Translations under genes and position numbers: made by a program | Assembly: GCF_010500215.1 (NCBI RefSeq) | Contig: NZ_JAAGOY010000004.1 | Coordinates: 992,001 to 1,056,000 of the forward strand | Length of the DNA stretch: 64,000 nt | From: Aliiroseovarius sp. PrR006 | GTDB lineage: Bacteria > Pseudomonadota > Alphaproteobacteria > Rhodobacterales > Rhodobacteraceae | Direction: 5' to 3' | Notes under the pieces: model-generated | The model's input: only the letters and a program-made list of their open reading frames with translations | Told to the model about the DNA's origin: nothing | The model's database searches: none | In this document: positions 50,878 through 59,686 of the stretch, piece after piece | Layout of the letters: every line of letters begins with the position of its first letter | Position numbering within the stretch: position 1 is the first letter of the stretch

Positions 50878-52026
50878 CTAAAGCGCGTCCCGAAGGACTT
50901 GCGCCAGCTCGATTGTTTCTAGTTTGACTGGGTTTTTCAGGCTGGATGAGGCGCTTAAAGCAGCCTCTGCCAGAGCATCAATCTGATCAGACTGGATGCC
51001 CCAATGGGCAAGACGGGGCAGATTCTGCGTGGTGAGCCAAGATTCAAAGCCCGACAGGGGATCAAGAGGGTCCGTAGGCGCAAACACATCAAGGATAGCC
51101 TGCTGGCACATCATGATGTCACATCGAATGTCTTCCGTGCACAGCTCTGACGCCAAGTTTGCTTTCAGCACTGGCGTCAGCAGGCGCCCGCAAAGAGCTC
51201 CATGAGGAGCCGGGTACGCCGCCCCAAGGATCGATGCAAGACCATGAACCGCACCCAAACCGCCATTCGCCAGCGCAATGCCGCTGGAGAGGCTTCCCCA
51301 TGCCAGTTGTGTCCAGGCATCCGGGTCGTCGCGCTCGATCACATCGCGAAGCGCACCCAAGGTGCTGGAAACCGCAGGCCCGGACAGGGCGCGCGTGAAA
51401 GGATTGGCGAAGGCCGAGATATGGGCTTCAATGTTTTGCACAACCGCATCCAACCCTGCGTAGAGCGCAACCGCTTTGGGGGCGGCGCGCATCAGGTCTG
51501 GGTCGACAATCGCAATAGAAGGCTGAAGCCCCTGCCCCCGCAAACTGATCTTGGCATCGCGCGTCGCTGCACCAAGAACCGCGTTTGGTGTCACTTCGGA
51601 TCCCGTTCCGGCCGTTGTCGGAAGGACGATCAGAGGAATATCCACGCAAGCGACATGGTTCACTGCGAAGTCATCATCCGTCAGTGGGGCGCCTTTTTGC
51701 ACAGCAATGCGCAGCGCCTTGCCCGTATCAATGGCCGAGCCGCCGCCACAAACCACAATGCAATCAACGGGTATTTTACCGATGGCGCGCCACGCCTCGT
51801 TGACCGAACGCACACTGGGTTCGCTGGCGCAAACGACCGTCGCACAGTGAAACCCGGCACCCGACAACAGCAGGCGGACCGGAGCAGAAGGACCATTCGA
51901 GACGCCTTTAACCAACAGAATTGATTGCACGCCTTGCGGCAGCAGATCAATCAATTTGCGATGGGTGCCTGCACCGAAATGCACGTCGGTTTTGCAAGTG
52001 ATCGAAAAGGGATTGATGGGCAACAC
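50878..52026 (-). CDS. Iron-containing (group III) alcohol dehydrogenase, metal site altered
   Basis: About 382 aa. The NAD-binding GGGSAIDTGKAL and TTAGTGSEVTPNAV are normal. Three metal ligands are expected positions D193, H261 and H275 (VHGLAS, PAPHGAL), but the usual histidine in the D-x-x-x-H motif is glutamine (Q197, LDAVVQNIEA). It starts 4 bp after the glpK stop, most likely at GTG 52026, with TTG 52023 as alternative; no good ribosome binding site, so coupling to glpK is probable. It is likely a glycerol-, dihydroxyacetone- or aldehyde-related oxidoreductase, or an ErcA-type protein; the missing ligand makes catalysis uncertain. Confidence 0.8.
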   Translation of the reverse strand: MLPINPFSITCKTDVHFGAGTHRKLIDLLPQGVQSILLVKGVSNGPSAPVRLLLSGAGFHCATVVCASEPSVRSVNEAWRAIGKIPVDCIVVCGGGSAIDTGKALRIAVQKGAPLTDDDFAVNHVACVDIPLIVLPTTAGTGSEVTPNAVLGAATRDAKISLRGQGLQPSIAIVDPDLMRAAPKAVALYAGLDAVVQNIEAHISAFANPFTRALSGPAVSSTLGALRDVIERDDPDAWTQLAWGSLSSGIALANGGLGAVHGLASILGAAYPAPHGALCGRLLTPVLKANLASELCTEDIRCDIMMCQQAILDVFAPTDPLDPLSGFESWLTTQNLPRLAHWGIQSDQIDALAEAALSASSSLKNPVKLETIELAQVLRDAL

Positions 52027-52030
52027 GCGC

Positions 52031-53518
52031 TCAATACCCCAAAGTCGCGCCCACGGCACGTTGCCAATTTGTGTACTTCTGTGCCCGAACGCTTTCTGGC
52101 ATCTGGGATTGGAATTGCCGGTCAAGCTCCCACTGTTTAACAAAATCTTCTTGTCCAGGCATTGCGCCCACTTTCATTCCTGCAAGCCATGCAACCCCAA
52201 GTGCCGTGGTCTCAAGAACTTTGGGCCGGTCTACGGGAGCATCAATGATGTCAGCCAGAAACTGCATCGCCCAGTCGGAGGCGCTCATCCCGCCGTCCAC
52301 TCGCAGCACACTGGAGGCCGCGTCGGTGGTCCAATCGGCTCGCATCGCATCCAACAGATCGCGGGTCTGATATCCGACGCTTTCCAATGCGGCCTTGGCC
52401 AGTTCGTTCGGGCCGGAATTCCGCGTCAATCCAAAGACAGCACCACGGCATTCTGGATTCCAATACGGAGCACCAAGACCGGTGAAGGCAGGCACAAGCA
52501 CGACGGACTGCGCGTCATCCGCGTGTTGCGCCATGGGCTGCGTCTCAGAGGCGTCGCGGATAATTTTCAGACCATCGCGCAACCACTGCACGACAGCGCC
52601 CGCGATAAAGATCGAGCCTTCCAATGCATAGGTCGGCTTGCCATCAAGCTGATAGGCAATTGTCGTCAGCAAACGGTTCTTTGATTTCACGGGCGTGTCG
52701 CCGGTGTTCAACAGTGCAAAACAGCCTGTTCCGTAGGTGGATTTCAACATCCCCGGCTGGAAACAAGCCTGCCCTATGGTGGCAGCTTGTTGGTCCCCTG
52801 CGACACCACAAATTGGGATGGGCCGGCCAAATAGATCGGGGCGACTGTGGCCGAATTCGTCGGCACTGTCTTTGACCGCGGGCAGCATGTTCATCGGGAT
52901 GTCGAACAGATCGCAGATGGTCTGGCTCCACCGCCCTTTGCGAATGTCATAAAGCATGGTGCGGGCGGCATTGGTAGCATCGGTAAGGTGCGATTTACCC
53001 CCGGTCAGCTTCCAGATCAGGAACGTGTCCACCGTGCCAAACAGCAGGTCGCCGTTCTGCGCTTTTGCCCTTGCGCCCTCCACATGGTCCAAGATCCACT
53101 TGAGCTTGGTAGCTGAGAAATACGGATCGACAAGAAGACCTGTTCGGTCCGCGAACATATCAGCGTGACCTGCATCGCGCAGGTTTTTGCAGAAATCTGC
53201 GGTGCGGCGGTCTTGCCAGACAATCGCGTTATGAATGGGTTCGCCGGTGGTGCGATCCCACACAATGGTGGTTTCGCGCTGGTTCGTGATGCCGATAGAC
53301 ACGACGTTTGCAGCATCAATATTGGCACGTTCAATCACCGCGCGGCAGGTTCCCGCAGTGGTGCCCCACAAATCGCTGGGATCATGCTCAACCCAACCGG
53401 ATTGGGGGAAAATCTGCGGGAACTCTTCTTGCGCCTGCGCAACTACGGTTAATCTTTCATCAAACAGGATTGCGCGGGTGGACGTGGTTCCTTGATCAAT
53501 CGCGAGTACATATTTCAT
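52031..53518 (-). CDS. glpK: Glycerol kinase
   Basis: 495 aa, FGGY kinase family. ATP-binding [11 protein letters not shown] at the N-terminus, [20 protein letters not shown], and C-terminal [13 protein letters not shown] are present. It phosphorylates imported glycerol to sn-glycerol 3-phosphate for GlpD. I prefer the ATG at 53518 (MKYVLAID) by family alignment; an in-frame start at 53530 has no better ribosome site. It is 140 bp after glpV, separated by a strong hairpin. Confidence 0.93.
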   Translation of the reverse strand: MKYVLAIDQGTTSTRAILFDERLTVVAQAQEEFPQIFPQSGWVEHDPSDLWGTTAGTCRAVIERANIDAANVVSIGITNQRETTIVWDRTTGEPIHNAIVWQDRRTADFCKNLRDAGHADMFADRTGLLVDPYFSATKLKWILDHVEGARAKAQNGDLLFGTVDTFLIWKLTGGKSHLTDATNAARTMLYDIRKGRWSQTICDLFDIPMNMLPAVKDSADEFGHSRPDLFGRPIPICGVAGDQQAATIGQACFQPGMLKSTYGTGCFALLNTGDTPVKSKNRLLTTIAYQLDGKPTYALEGSIFIAGAVVQWLRDGLKIIRDASETQPMAQHADDAQSVVLVPAFTGLGAPYWNPECRGAVFGLTRNSGPNELAKAALESVGYQTRDLLDAMRADWTTDAASSVLRVDGGMSASDWAMQFLADIIDAPVDRPKVLETTALGVAWLAGMKVGAMPGQEDFVKQWELDRQFQSQMPESVRAQKYTNWQRAVGATLGY

Positions 53519-53614
53519 GTGAAGTCTCATTCGGCCGCAAAAGAGGAAGAGGTGGCTAAGCCGCCCCGTGAAGTTTGCAATTACATGGCATTCAGGAAGA
53601 GAATGTTTCCGTTA

Positions 53615-53644
53615 GATTGTGGGGCGCATACGCGCCCCACAATC
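53615..53644 (-). promoter_or_regulatory. 13-bp stem-loop between glpV and glpK
   Basis: GATTGTGGGGCGC (53615-53627) and GCGCCCCACAATC (53632-53644) are a perfect inverted repeat with a 4-nt loop, placed 15 bp after the glpV stop. No T-run follows on the minus strand. It probably protects the binding-protein mRNA and lowers read-through into glpK, as is common after periplasmic binding-protein genes. Confidence 0.65.
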
Positions 53645-53658
53645 AGGGAGGAGACCCT

Positions 53659-55380
53659 TTACTGCCAAGACTTGATCAGCTCATCATAAGCGATCGTCTT
53701 AGGCTCTTCGTCTTCATTCTCAAGCTTGGCGTAAGGTGCGCCAGGCTGAGACAGCCAATGATCGGCACTCATCTCGTCATTCAGCTTCGGACCCAGGTCA
53801 CCCTGGACGCCCGCACGCTCAAGACGCGACAGTACTTTTTCCTGATCGGCACACAGCTGATCAAGCGCTTCTTGTGGAGTCTTCGCACCGGACATTGCGT
53901 CGCCGATGTTCTGCCACCACAGCTGCGCCAGCTTCGGATAGTCAGGAACGTTCGTGCCTGTTGGTGACCACTGAACACGCGCAGGGGAACGGTAGAATTC
54001 TACCAAGCCGCCCAGCTTGTCAGCGCGATCTGTGAAGTGCTGGCTATCAATCGTGGATTCACGAATGAATGTAAGACCCACATCAGACTTCTTCAGGTCA
54101 ACCGTCTTGGACACAACGAACTGGGCATAGAGCCAAGCCGCTTGCGCGCGATCAACAGGTGTGGACTCCATCAGCGTCCAGGAACCAGCATCTTGGTAGC
54201 CGATCTTCTGGCCGTCTTTCCAATATGCGCCGTGGGGCGAAGGTGCCATGCGCCACTTGGGCGTGCCATCTTCGTTCATCACGGGCAGATCAGGTTCGAC
54301 AGTTGCTGCGGTGAAAGCAGTGTACCAGAACATCTGTTGTGCAACGTTACCCTGCGCAGGAATTGGGCCTGCTTCCGAGAACGTCATACCAGCAGCAGCC
54401 GGGGGCGAGTACTTTTCAAGCCATTCGATAGCCTTGGTCACAGCGTATACCGCAGCTGGCGCGTTGGTTGCACCACCACGGGCCACACACGAACCGGTAG
54501 GCTGGGAGTTTTCGTTCACACGAATACCCCATTCGTCAACCGGCAGACCATTCGGTTCACCAGCGTCACCCATTCCAGCCATGGACATCCACGCGTCGGT
54601 ATAACGCCAACCCAAGGATGGATCTTTCTTACCGTAGTCCATGTTGCCAAAGACTTCGCCTTCAACGTCGAGGTGGCTTAGATCACGACCGGTGAAGAAC
54701 TCGGCGATGTCCTCATATGCGGACCAGTTCACAGGAACGCCGAGCTCATAACCAAAGGCTTCTTTGAAGTCTGCTTTGTTTTTCTCGTCGTTGAACCAAT
54801 CGTAGCGGAACCAGTAAAGGTTTGCGAACTGCTGTGTGGGCAGCTGGTACAGTTTGCCGTCGGGACCGGTGGTGAAGGATGTACCGATAAAATCATCAAC
54901 ATCCAGTGTAGGCAGTGTGACGTCTTTACCTTCGCCAGCCATCCAGTCTGTCAAGTTACGAACCTGCTTGTAGCGCCAGTGCGTACCGATCAGATCAGAG
55001 TCGTTGATGTAGGCGTCATAGATGTTCTCGCCGGACTGCATTTGCGTTTGCAGTTTTTCGACAACGTCACCTTCACCGATCAGGTCGTGCGTGACCTTGA
55101 TGCCGGTAATGGCTTCAAACGCAGGTGCGAGCACTTCGCTTTCGTACTGATGCGTTGCAATGGTCTCAGAGACAACTTTGATCTCCATGCCCTTGTAGGG
55201 CTCCGATGCATCAACAAAGAACTGCATCTCGGCTTCTTGATCTGCACGAGATAGCGTAGACAGGCCGGCGATTTCGCCGTCCAGGAACGCTTTCGCGGCT
55301 TGCATGTCGGCAAAAGCAGGTGTGCTCAGCAGACCAAGTGATAGCGCCAGCGCTGTACTTGAATTTAGCGATACCTTCAT
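53659..55380 (-). CDS. glpV: Glycerol ABC transporter binding protein
   Basis: 573 aa, a large extracellular solute-binding protein like Rhizobium GlpV. A signal peptide ends TPAFA-DMQAA. The region ATHQYESEVLAPAFEAITG and the aromatic-rich FANLYWFRYDWFNDEKNK fit the family. GGGAGGAAA precedes the ATG at 55380; the open frame reaches 55413. It captures glycerol in the periplasm for GlpPQ. The order glpD-S-T-P-Q-U-V-K is the same as in the characterised Rhizobium operon. Confidence 0.92.
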   Translation of the reverse strand: MKVSLNSSTALALSLGLLSTPAFADMQAAKAFLDGEIAGLSTLSRADQEAEMQFFVDASEPYKGMEIKVVSETIATHQYESEVLAPAFEAITGIKVTHDLIGEGDVVEKLQTQMQSGENIYDAYINDSDLIGTHWRYKQVRNLTDWMAGEGKDVTLPTLDVDDFIGTSFTTGPDGKLYQLPTQQFANLYWFRYDWFNDEKNKADFKEAFGYELGVPVNWSAYEDIAEFFTGRDLSHLDVEGEVFGNMDYGKKDPSLGWRYTDAWMSMAGMGDAGEPNGLPVDEWGIRVNENSQPTGSCVARGGATNAPAAVYAVTKAIEWLEKYSPPAAAGMTFSEAGPIPAQGNVAQQMFWYTAFTAATVEPDLPVMNEDGTPKWRMAPSPHGAYWKDGQKIGYQDAGSWTLMESTPVDRAQAAWLYAQFVVSKTVDLKKSDVGLTFIRESTIDSQHFTDRADKLGGLVEFYRSPARVQWSPTGTNVPDYPKLAQLWWQNIGDAMSGAKTPQEALDQLCADQEKVLSRLERAGVQGDLGPKLNDEMSADHWLSQPGAPYAKLENEDEEPKTIAYDELIKSWQ

Positions 55381-55461
55381 TATTTCCTCCCAGTTATGGA
55401 AACGTTGTTTCACTAGTCGCTCTGGAGAACCGCTAAGTCTCCGGGGTGACGACTGTCCTAT

Positions 55462-55734
55462 CTACACCCAGCGAAAGACCGCTATTGCGTAGATAAGGCA
55501 GACTATGAGTGCGAACGGTTGGTTCGCACTGACCACGCCCAGCCATGCCAGATTGATAAAGGCAGAGCCGAGCAGTGTGATGAAGAGACGATCACCACGT
55601 GTCGTCTCGATTCTGAGCACCCCTTTGCGGGGGGTTTCAGGAAATTTGATCGCCAGTACCGTGAAAACGGATAGGGTACATGCGATGCAGATAAAGAAGA
55701 TCGCCGTGGGCCAGGTCCATGCCATCCATTCCAT
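55462..55734 (-). CDS. glpU: Small membrane protein of the glycerol transporter locus
   Basis: 90 aa with three hydrophobic segments (about 7-26, 48-65, 68-85) and a positively charged loop between them (KFPETPRKGVLRIETTRGD). It matches the GlpU (DUF2160-like) protein always found between glpQ and glpV. Its role in glycerol transport is not known. AAGGA lies 7 nt before the ATG at 55734. 25 bp after glpQ. Confidence 0.87.
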   Translation of the reverse strand: MEWMAWTWPTAIFFICIACTLSVFTVLAIKFPETPRKGVLRIETTRGDRLFITLLGSAFINLAWLGVVSANQPFALIVCLIYAIAVFRWV

Positions 55735-55759
55735 GTCAGTATCCTTTCGAATTTCAGGC

Positions 55760-56623
55760 TTACACGCGGCCCAGGGCAAAACCCTTGGCGATGTAGTTGC
55801 GGACAAAGTAGATAACCAAGGCGCCAGGCACGACGGTCAGCACACCAGCGGCAGCCAGCACACCCCAGTCGATACCGGCAGCCCCTTGGGTGCGTGTCAT
55901 GATCGCAGCGATGGGCTTTGCATCAACCGTGGTCAGCGTGCGGCTCAGTAGCAGCTCAACCCATGAGAACATGAAGCAGAAGAAGGCTGCGACACCGATG
56001 CCGGACGCAATGAGCGGCGTGAAGATCTTCACGAAGAACTTCCCAAAGCTGTAGCCGTCAATATAGGCGGTCTCATCGATTTCCTTTGGGACACCGCGCA
56101 TGAACCCCTCAAGGATCCATACAGCCAGCGGCACATTGAACAGGCAGTGCGCCAGAGCAACCGCGATATGCGTGTCAAACAGACCAACCGAGGAATAGAG
56201 TTGGAAGAATGGCAACGCGAACACGGCGGGGGGGGCCATACGGTTGGTCAGCAGCCAGAAGAACAAGTGGTTATCGCCCATAAACCGGTAGCGCGAGAAG
56301 GCGTAAGCCGCAGGCAGCGCCACCGTCAGGCTGATCACGGTGTTCATCACCACGTAGATCAACGAGTTGATATAGCCGTTGTACCATGACGGGTCCGTCA
56401 GGATGGTGGCATAATTCGCGAAGGTCAGGTTGCTGGGGAACAACGTGAATTCGTTCAGAATTTCCGTGTTGGTCTTCAGGCTCATATTCAGCAGCCAGTA
56501 AAGCGGCAGCATCAAGAAGAGCAGGTAGAGGGTCATGACAACCACCGAGCCTTTGACCTTGATACGGCTCTTGGGCTTGTTCGCGATTGTCGCTGTCGAA
56601 GATGCCAATGATACATCAGTCAT
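55760..56623 (-). CDS. glpQ: Glycerol ABC transporter permease
   Basis: 287 aa with about six transmembrane helices (first at about 26-46) and an EAA loop around IDETAYIDGYSFGKFFVKIF. CUT1-type permease and second membrane subunit of the glycerol importer. It starts 4 bp after the glpP stop. Here glpQ means the permease of the ABC system, not the phosphodiesterase of the same name. Confidence 0.9.
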   Translation of the reverse strand: MTDVSLASSTATIANKPKSRIKVKGSVVVMTLYLLFLMLPLYWLLNMSLKTNTEILNEFTLFPSNLTFANYATILTDPSWYNGYINSLIYVVMNTVISLTVALPAAYAFSRYRFMGDNHLFFWLLTNRMAPPAVFALPFFQLYSSVGLFDTHIAVALAHCLFNVPLAVWILEGFMRGVPKEIDETAYIDGYSFGKFFVKIFTPLIASGIGVAAFFCFMFSWVELLLSRTLTTVDAKPIAAIMTRTQGAAGIDWGVLAAAGVLTVVPGALVIYFVRNYIAKGFALGRV

Positions 56624-56627
56624 GATC

Positions 56628-57497
56628 TTAGCCCCCCTTTTTGTCTAGATTGGTCATCACGGTGTAAAACACCCAGGAAATCAGCAGGATCACGAGGTAA
56701 TACATGATCGAGAAGGCCGCAGCTGGTCCGAGGTCGAACTGTCCAAGTGCCATCTTCACAAGGTCGATTGACAGCAGCGTTGTCGAATTGCCGGGGCCGC
56801 CGCCTGTGACAACAAATGGCTCTGTGTAGATCATGAAGCTGTCCATAAAGCGCAACAAAATCGCGATCATCAGAACACCCATCATTTTTGGCAGCTCGAT
56901 GTAACGAAAGATGGCCCAGCGGCTAGCCTGATCGATCTTCGCAGCCTGATAGTAGGCGTCGGGGATCGATTTGAGACCCGCGAAGGCCAGCAACGCCACA
57001 AGCGAGGTCCAGTGCCAGACGTCCATCACGATAACCGTCGCCCATGCCGCAAAGCTGTTTTGCGTGTAGTTGTAGGAAATTCCAAGCGCATCAAGAGTAT
57101 AGCCCAGAAGCCCGATGTCGACACGGCCGAAGATCTGCCAGATGGTGCCCACCACGTTCCACGGAATGAGCAGCGGAAGTGACATCATGACCAGACAGAA
57201 GCTGGACCAAAACCCGCTTTTGGGCATGTTGAGCGCGACAAATATTCCGAGCGGGATTTGGATCATGAGGATGATCGCGGAGAACATCAGCTGGCGTGCC
57301 AAAGCATCCCACATCCGGTCTGAATGCAGCATATCTTCAAACCACTCGAGACCTGCCCAGAAGAATTGATTGTTCCCGAAGGTGTCCTGCACCGAGTAAT
57401 TCACCACTGTCATCAGCGGGATCACGGCGGAAAACGCCACGAGCAACAGAACTGGCAGGACCAAGAACCATGCCTTTTGGTTAACTGTCTTTTCCAT
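56628..57497 (-). CDS. glpP: Glycerol ABC transporter permease
   Basis: 289 aa with about six transmembrane helices; the EAA loop is near IPDAYYQAAKIDQASRWAIF. First permease subunit. Its start codon overlaps the glpT stop by one base (57497), showing tight coupling to the ATPase gene upstream. Confidence 0.9.
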   Translation of the reverse strand: MEKTVNQKAWFLVLPVLLLVAFSAVIPLMTVVNYSVQDTFGNNQFFWAGLEWFEDMLHSDRMWDALARQLMFSAIILMIQIPLGIFVALNMPKSGFWSSFCLVMMSLPLLIPWNVVGTIWQIFGRVDIGLLGYTLDALGISYNYTQNSFAAWATVIVMDVWHWTSLVALLAFAGLKSIPDAYYQAAKIDQASRWAIFRYIELPKMMGVLMIAILLRFMDSFMIYTEPFVVTGGGPGNSTTLLSIDLVKMALGQFDLGPAAAFSIMYYLVILLISWVFYTVMTNLDKKGG

Positions 57498-58573
57498 TAG
57501 GCGGCCTCCCCTACCTTGAGCCAGTCGTTGACGTAAACGTTCACATGCTTTGGATCGAAGACGACGCGGTTCATGTCCGGCGAAATGCTCTGATCCTCAC
57601 CCGCAACGATGTTGATTTCATTGCCAAATAGATCTGCTCGCACGATTTTATGACGACCGACATCTTCGACGCGGCGTACGTTGACGGGCAGACCTTCACC
57701 TTTGGTCAAAGACACAAATTCAGGACGCACACCGATCTCGACCTTGCCATCAAGCGCTGTATATCCACGGTCCAACGTCAGTGATGCACCGTGCACATTG
57801 GCCATTTTGCCGGAGACCTTTGCGGGGATCACATTCATACCGGGTGAACCGATGAAATAGCCGACAAACGTATGCTCGGGCCGCTCGAACAGCTCTTGTG
57901 GCGTGCCGATTTGCACAACCCGGCCGTCATACATGACGACAACTTTATCCGCGAAGGTTAGCGCCTCGGTCTGGTCGTGGGTCACATAGATCATCGTGTG
58001 ACCAAACTGGTGGTGCAAAGATTTCAGCTGTGTGCGGAGTTCCCATTTCATATGTGGGTCAATCACCGTCAGAGGCTCGTCAAACAACAGAGCGTTCACG
58101 TCTTCGCGCACCATGCCACGTCCAAGGCTGATCTTTTGCTTGGCGTCCGCCGTCAAACCGCGTGCACGATTGTCCAGCTCGGCTTCCATGCCGATCATTT
58201 GGCCGATCTGCTGTACGCGCTCTGCGATATACTTAGGATCTGCGCCGCGATTCTTGAGCGGAAACGCAAGATTGTCGCGCACTGTCATTGTGTCGTATAC
58301 CACCGGAAACTGAAAAACCTGGGCAATGTTGCGATCTGAGGTGGTCGCGTGGGTCACATCATGACCATCAAACAGGATGCGCCCTTGTGACGGTTGCAGC
58401 AGACCCGAAATGATGTTGAGCAGCGTGGATTTCCCGCAACCCGAAGAGCCCAGAAGCGCATACGCTTCGCCGTCAGCCCAATCGTGGTTCAGCTCTTTGA
58501 GCGCGAAATCATCTTCACTCTTGGGGTTCGGATAGTAAGAATGCGCAAGGTTATCGAGGGTGATTTTTGCCAT
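57497..58573 (-). CDS. glpT: Glycerol ABC transporter ATPase
   Basis: 358 aa. Walker A GSSGCGKST and Walker B ALLFDEPLTVIDPH are present. The signature reads LTADAKQKISLGRGM, far from LSGGQ, which is unusual and worth noting, while the partner ATPase GlpS keeps a normal signature. The H-loop is YVTHDQTEAL and a C-terminal regulatory domain follows. The ATG at 58573 has GGAGAGA upstream; the frame is open to 58723. Likely forms a heterodimer with GlpS. Confidence 0.88.
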   Translation of the reverse strand: MAKITLDNLAHSYYPNPKSEDDFALKELNHDWADGEAYALLGSSGCGKSTLLNIISGLLQPSQGRILFDGHDVTHATTSDRNIAQVFQFPVVYDTMTVRDNLAFPLKNRGADPKYIAERVQQIGQMIGMEAELDNRARGLTADAKQKISLGRGMVREDVNALLFDEPLTVIDPHMKWELRTQLKSLHHQFGHTMIYVTHDQTEALTFADKVVVMYDGRVVQIGTPQELFERPEHTFVGYFIGSPGMNVIPAKVSGKMANVHGASLTLDRGYTALDGKVEIGVRPEFVSLTKGEGLPVNVRRVEDVGRHKIVRADLFGNEINIVAGEDQSISPDMNRVVFDPKHVNVYVNDWLKVGEAA

Positions 58574-58584
58574 AGTCTCTCTCC

Positions 58585-59679
58585 TTATGCTGCAAGCGCG
58601 TAGGACGCGGGTGCAACCAACTCGCCATTTTCGTTGAAGATGTAGACGTGGCTGGGGTCGATATAGACCTGCAACGGCGCACCCAACTCCAAATTGTGCA
58701 CACCGTGGATCAAACCAACCCATTTCTCGCCGTCGTGATCCAGGTGCACAAAGGTCTCGGACCCGGTGAGCTCGGTCACTACCAGTGTGGTATCAAAAAC
58801 CATCGCCCCATCGGTATGCGAGATGATCTCGACGTGGTTGGGGCGGAAACCGGCGATGTAACGCCCATCAGCCAGGTTCGCCATGGGACCCGTGGCAGCA
58901 GCGCTTTGGCCATCCCCGAACATGATCTTGGCTCCGGTCTTGCTGACACGCAGGAAGTTCATGGGCGGATCGCTGAATACTCGCGCTGTCGTAGCGTCAA
59001 CTGGTTGGCGGTAAACAGTCGGTGTCAGATCAAACTGACGCACTCGACCTTCCCAAAGGGCGGCTGTATTGCCCCCCAGCAACAACGCCTCTTCCGGCTC
59101 GGTTGTGGCGTAGACAAAAATGGACCCAGACTCTGCGAAGATCTTGGGGATTTCGACGCGCAGCTCTTCGCGGAGTTTGTAATCAAGGTTCGCCAGTGGC
59201 TCATCCAGCAAAACCAGACCAGCGTCTTTGACCAAGGCCCGCGCCAGCGCGCAACGTTGTTGTTGACCGCCCGACAGTTCCAGTGGCTTACGCTGCAACA
59301 TCGGCGTCAGTTGCATCAAGTCAGCGGTTTTCTTGACCGCGGCCTCAATCTCGGAGGCAGATTTGCCCATCAGCTTTAGCGGTGAGGCAATGTTTTCATA
59401 GACCGTCATCGAAGGGTAATTGATGAACTGTTGGTAGACCATGGCGACCTTGCGATCTTGAACGCGCATGCCAGTCACATCTTGGCCTTCCCAGTGAACA
59501 GTGCCCTCGTTTGGCACATCGAGGCCTGCCATCAGACGCATCAAAGATGTTTTGCCCGACAAGGTAGGACCTAGCAGGACATTCATTGTACCTTTTTCAA
59601 GTGTCAGATCGGTGGGGTGAATATGCACAACTCCATCAACCGATTTCGCAACGCCTTTTAGTTCTAACGTCATGTCCAT
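58585..59679 (-). CDS. glpS: Glycerol ABC transporter ATPase
   Basis: 364 aa. Walker A GPTLSGKTS (TLS in place of the common SGC), signature LSGGQQQRCALARA and Walker B LVLLDEPLANLDYK. The H-loop position reads YATTEPEEAL, lacking the usual histidine (THD). GlpT has the histidine but a poor signature, so the two subunits appear complementary, with one complete site per heterodimer. AAGGGG precedes the ATG at 59679. 7 bp after glpD. Confidence 0.88.
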   Translation of the reverse strand: MDMTLELKGVAKSVDGVVHIHPTDLTLEKGTMNVLLGPTLSGKTSLMRLMAGLDVPNEGTVHWEGQDVTGMRVQDRKVAMVYQQFINYPSMTVYENIASPLKLMGKSASEIEAAVKKTADLMQLTPMLQRKPLELSGGQQQRCALARALVKDAGLVLLDEPLANLDYKLREELRVEIPKIFAESGSIFVYATTEPEEALLLGGNTAALWEGRVRQFDLTPTVYRQPVDATTARVFSDPPMNFLRVSKTGAKIMFGDGQSAAATGPMANLADGRYIAGFRPNHVEIISHTDGAMVFDTTLVVTELTGSETFVHLDHDGEKWVGLIHGVHNLELGAPLQVYIDPSHVYIFNENGELVAPASYALAA

Positions 59680-59686
59680 AGTCCCC

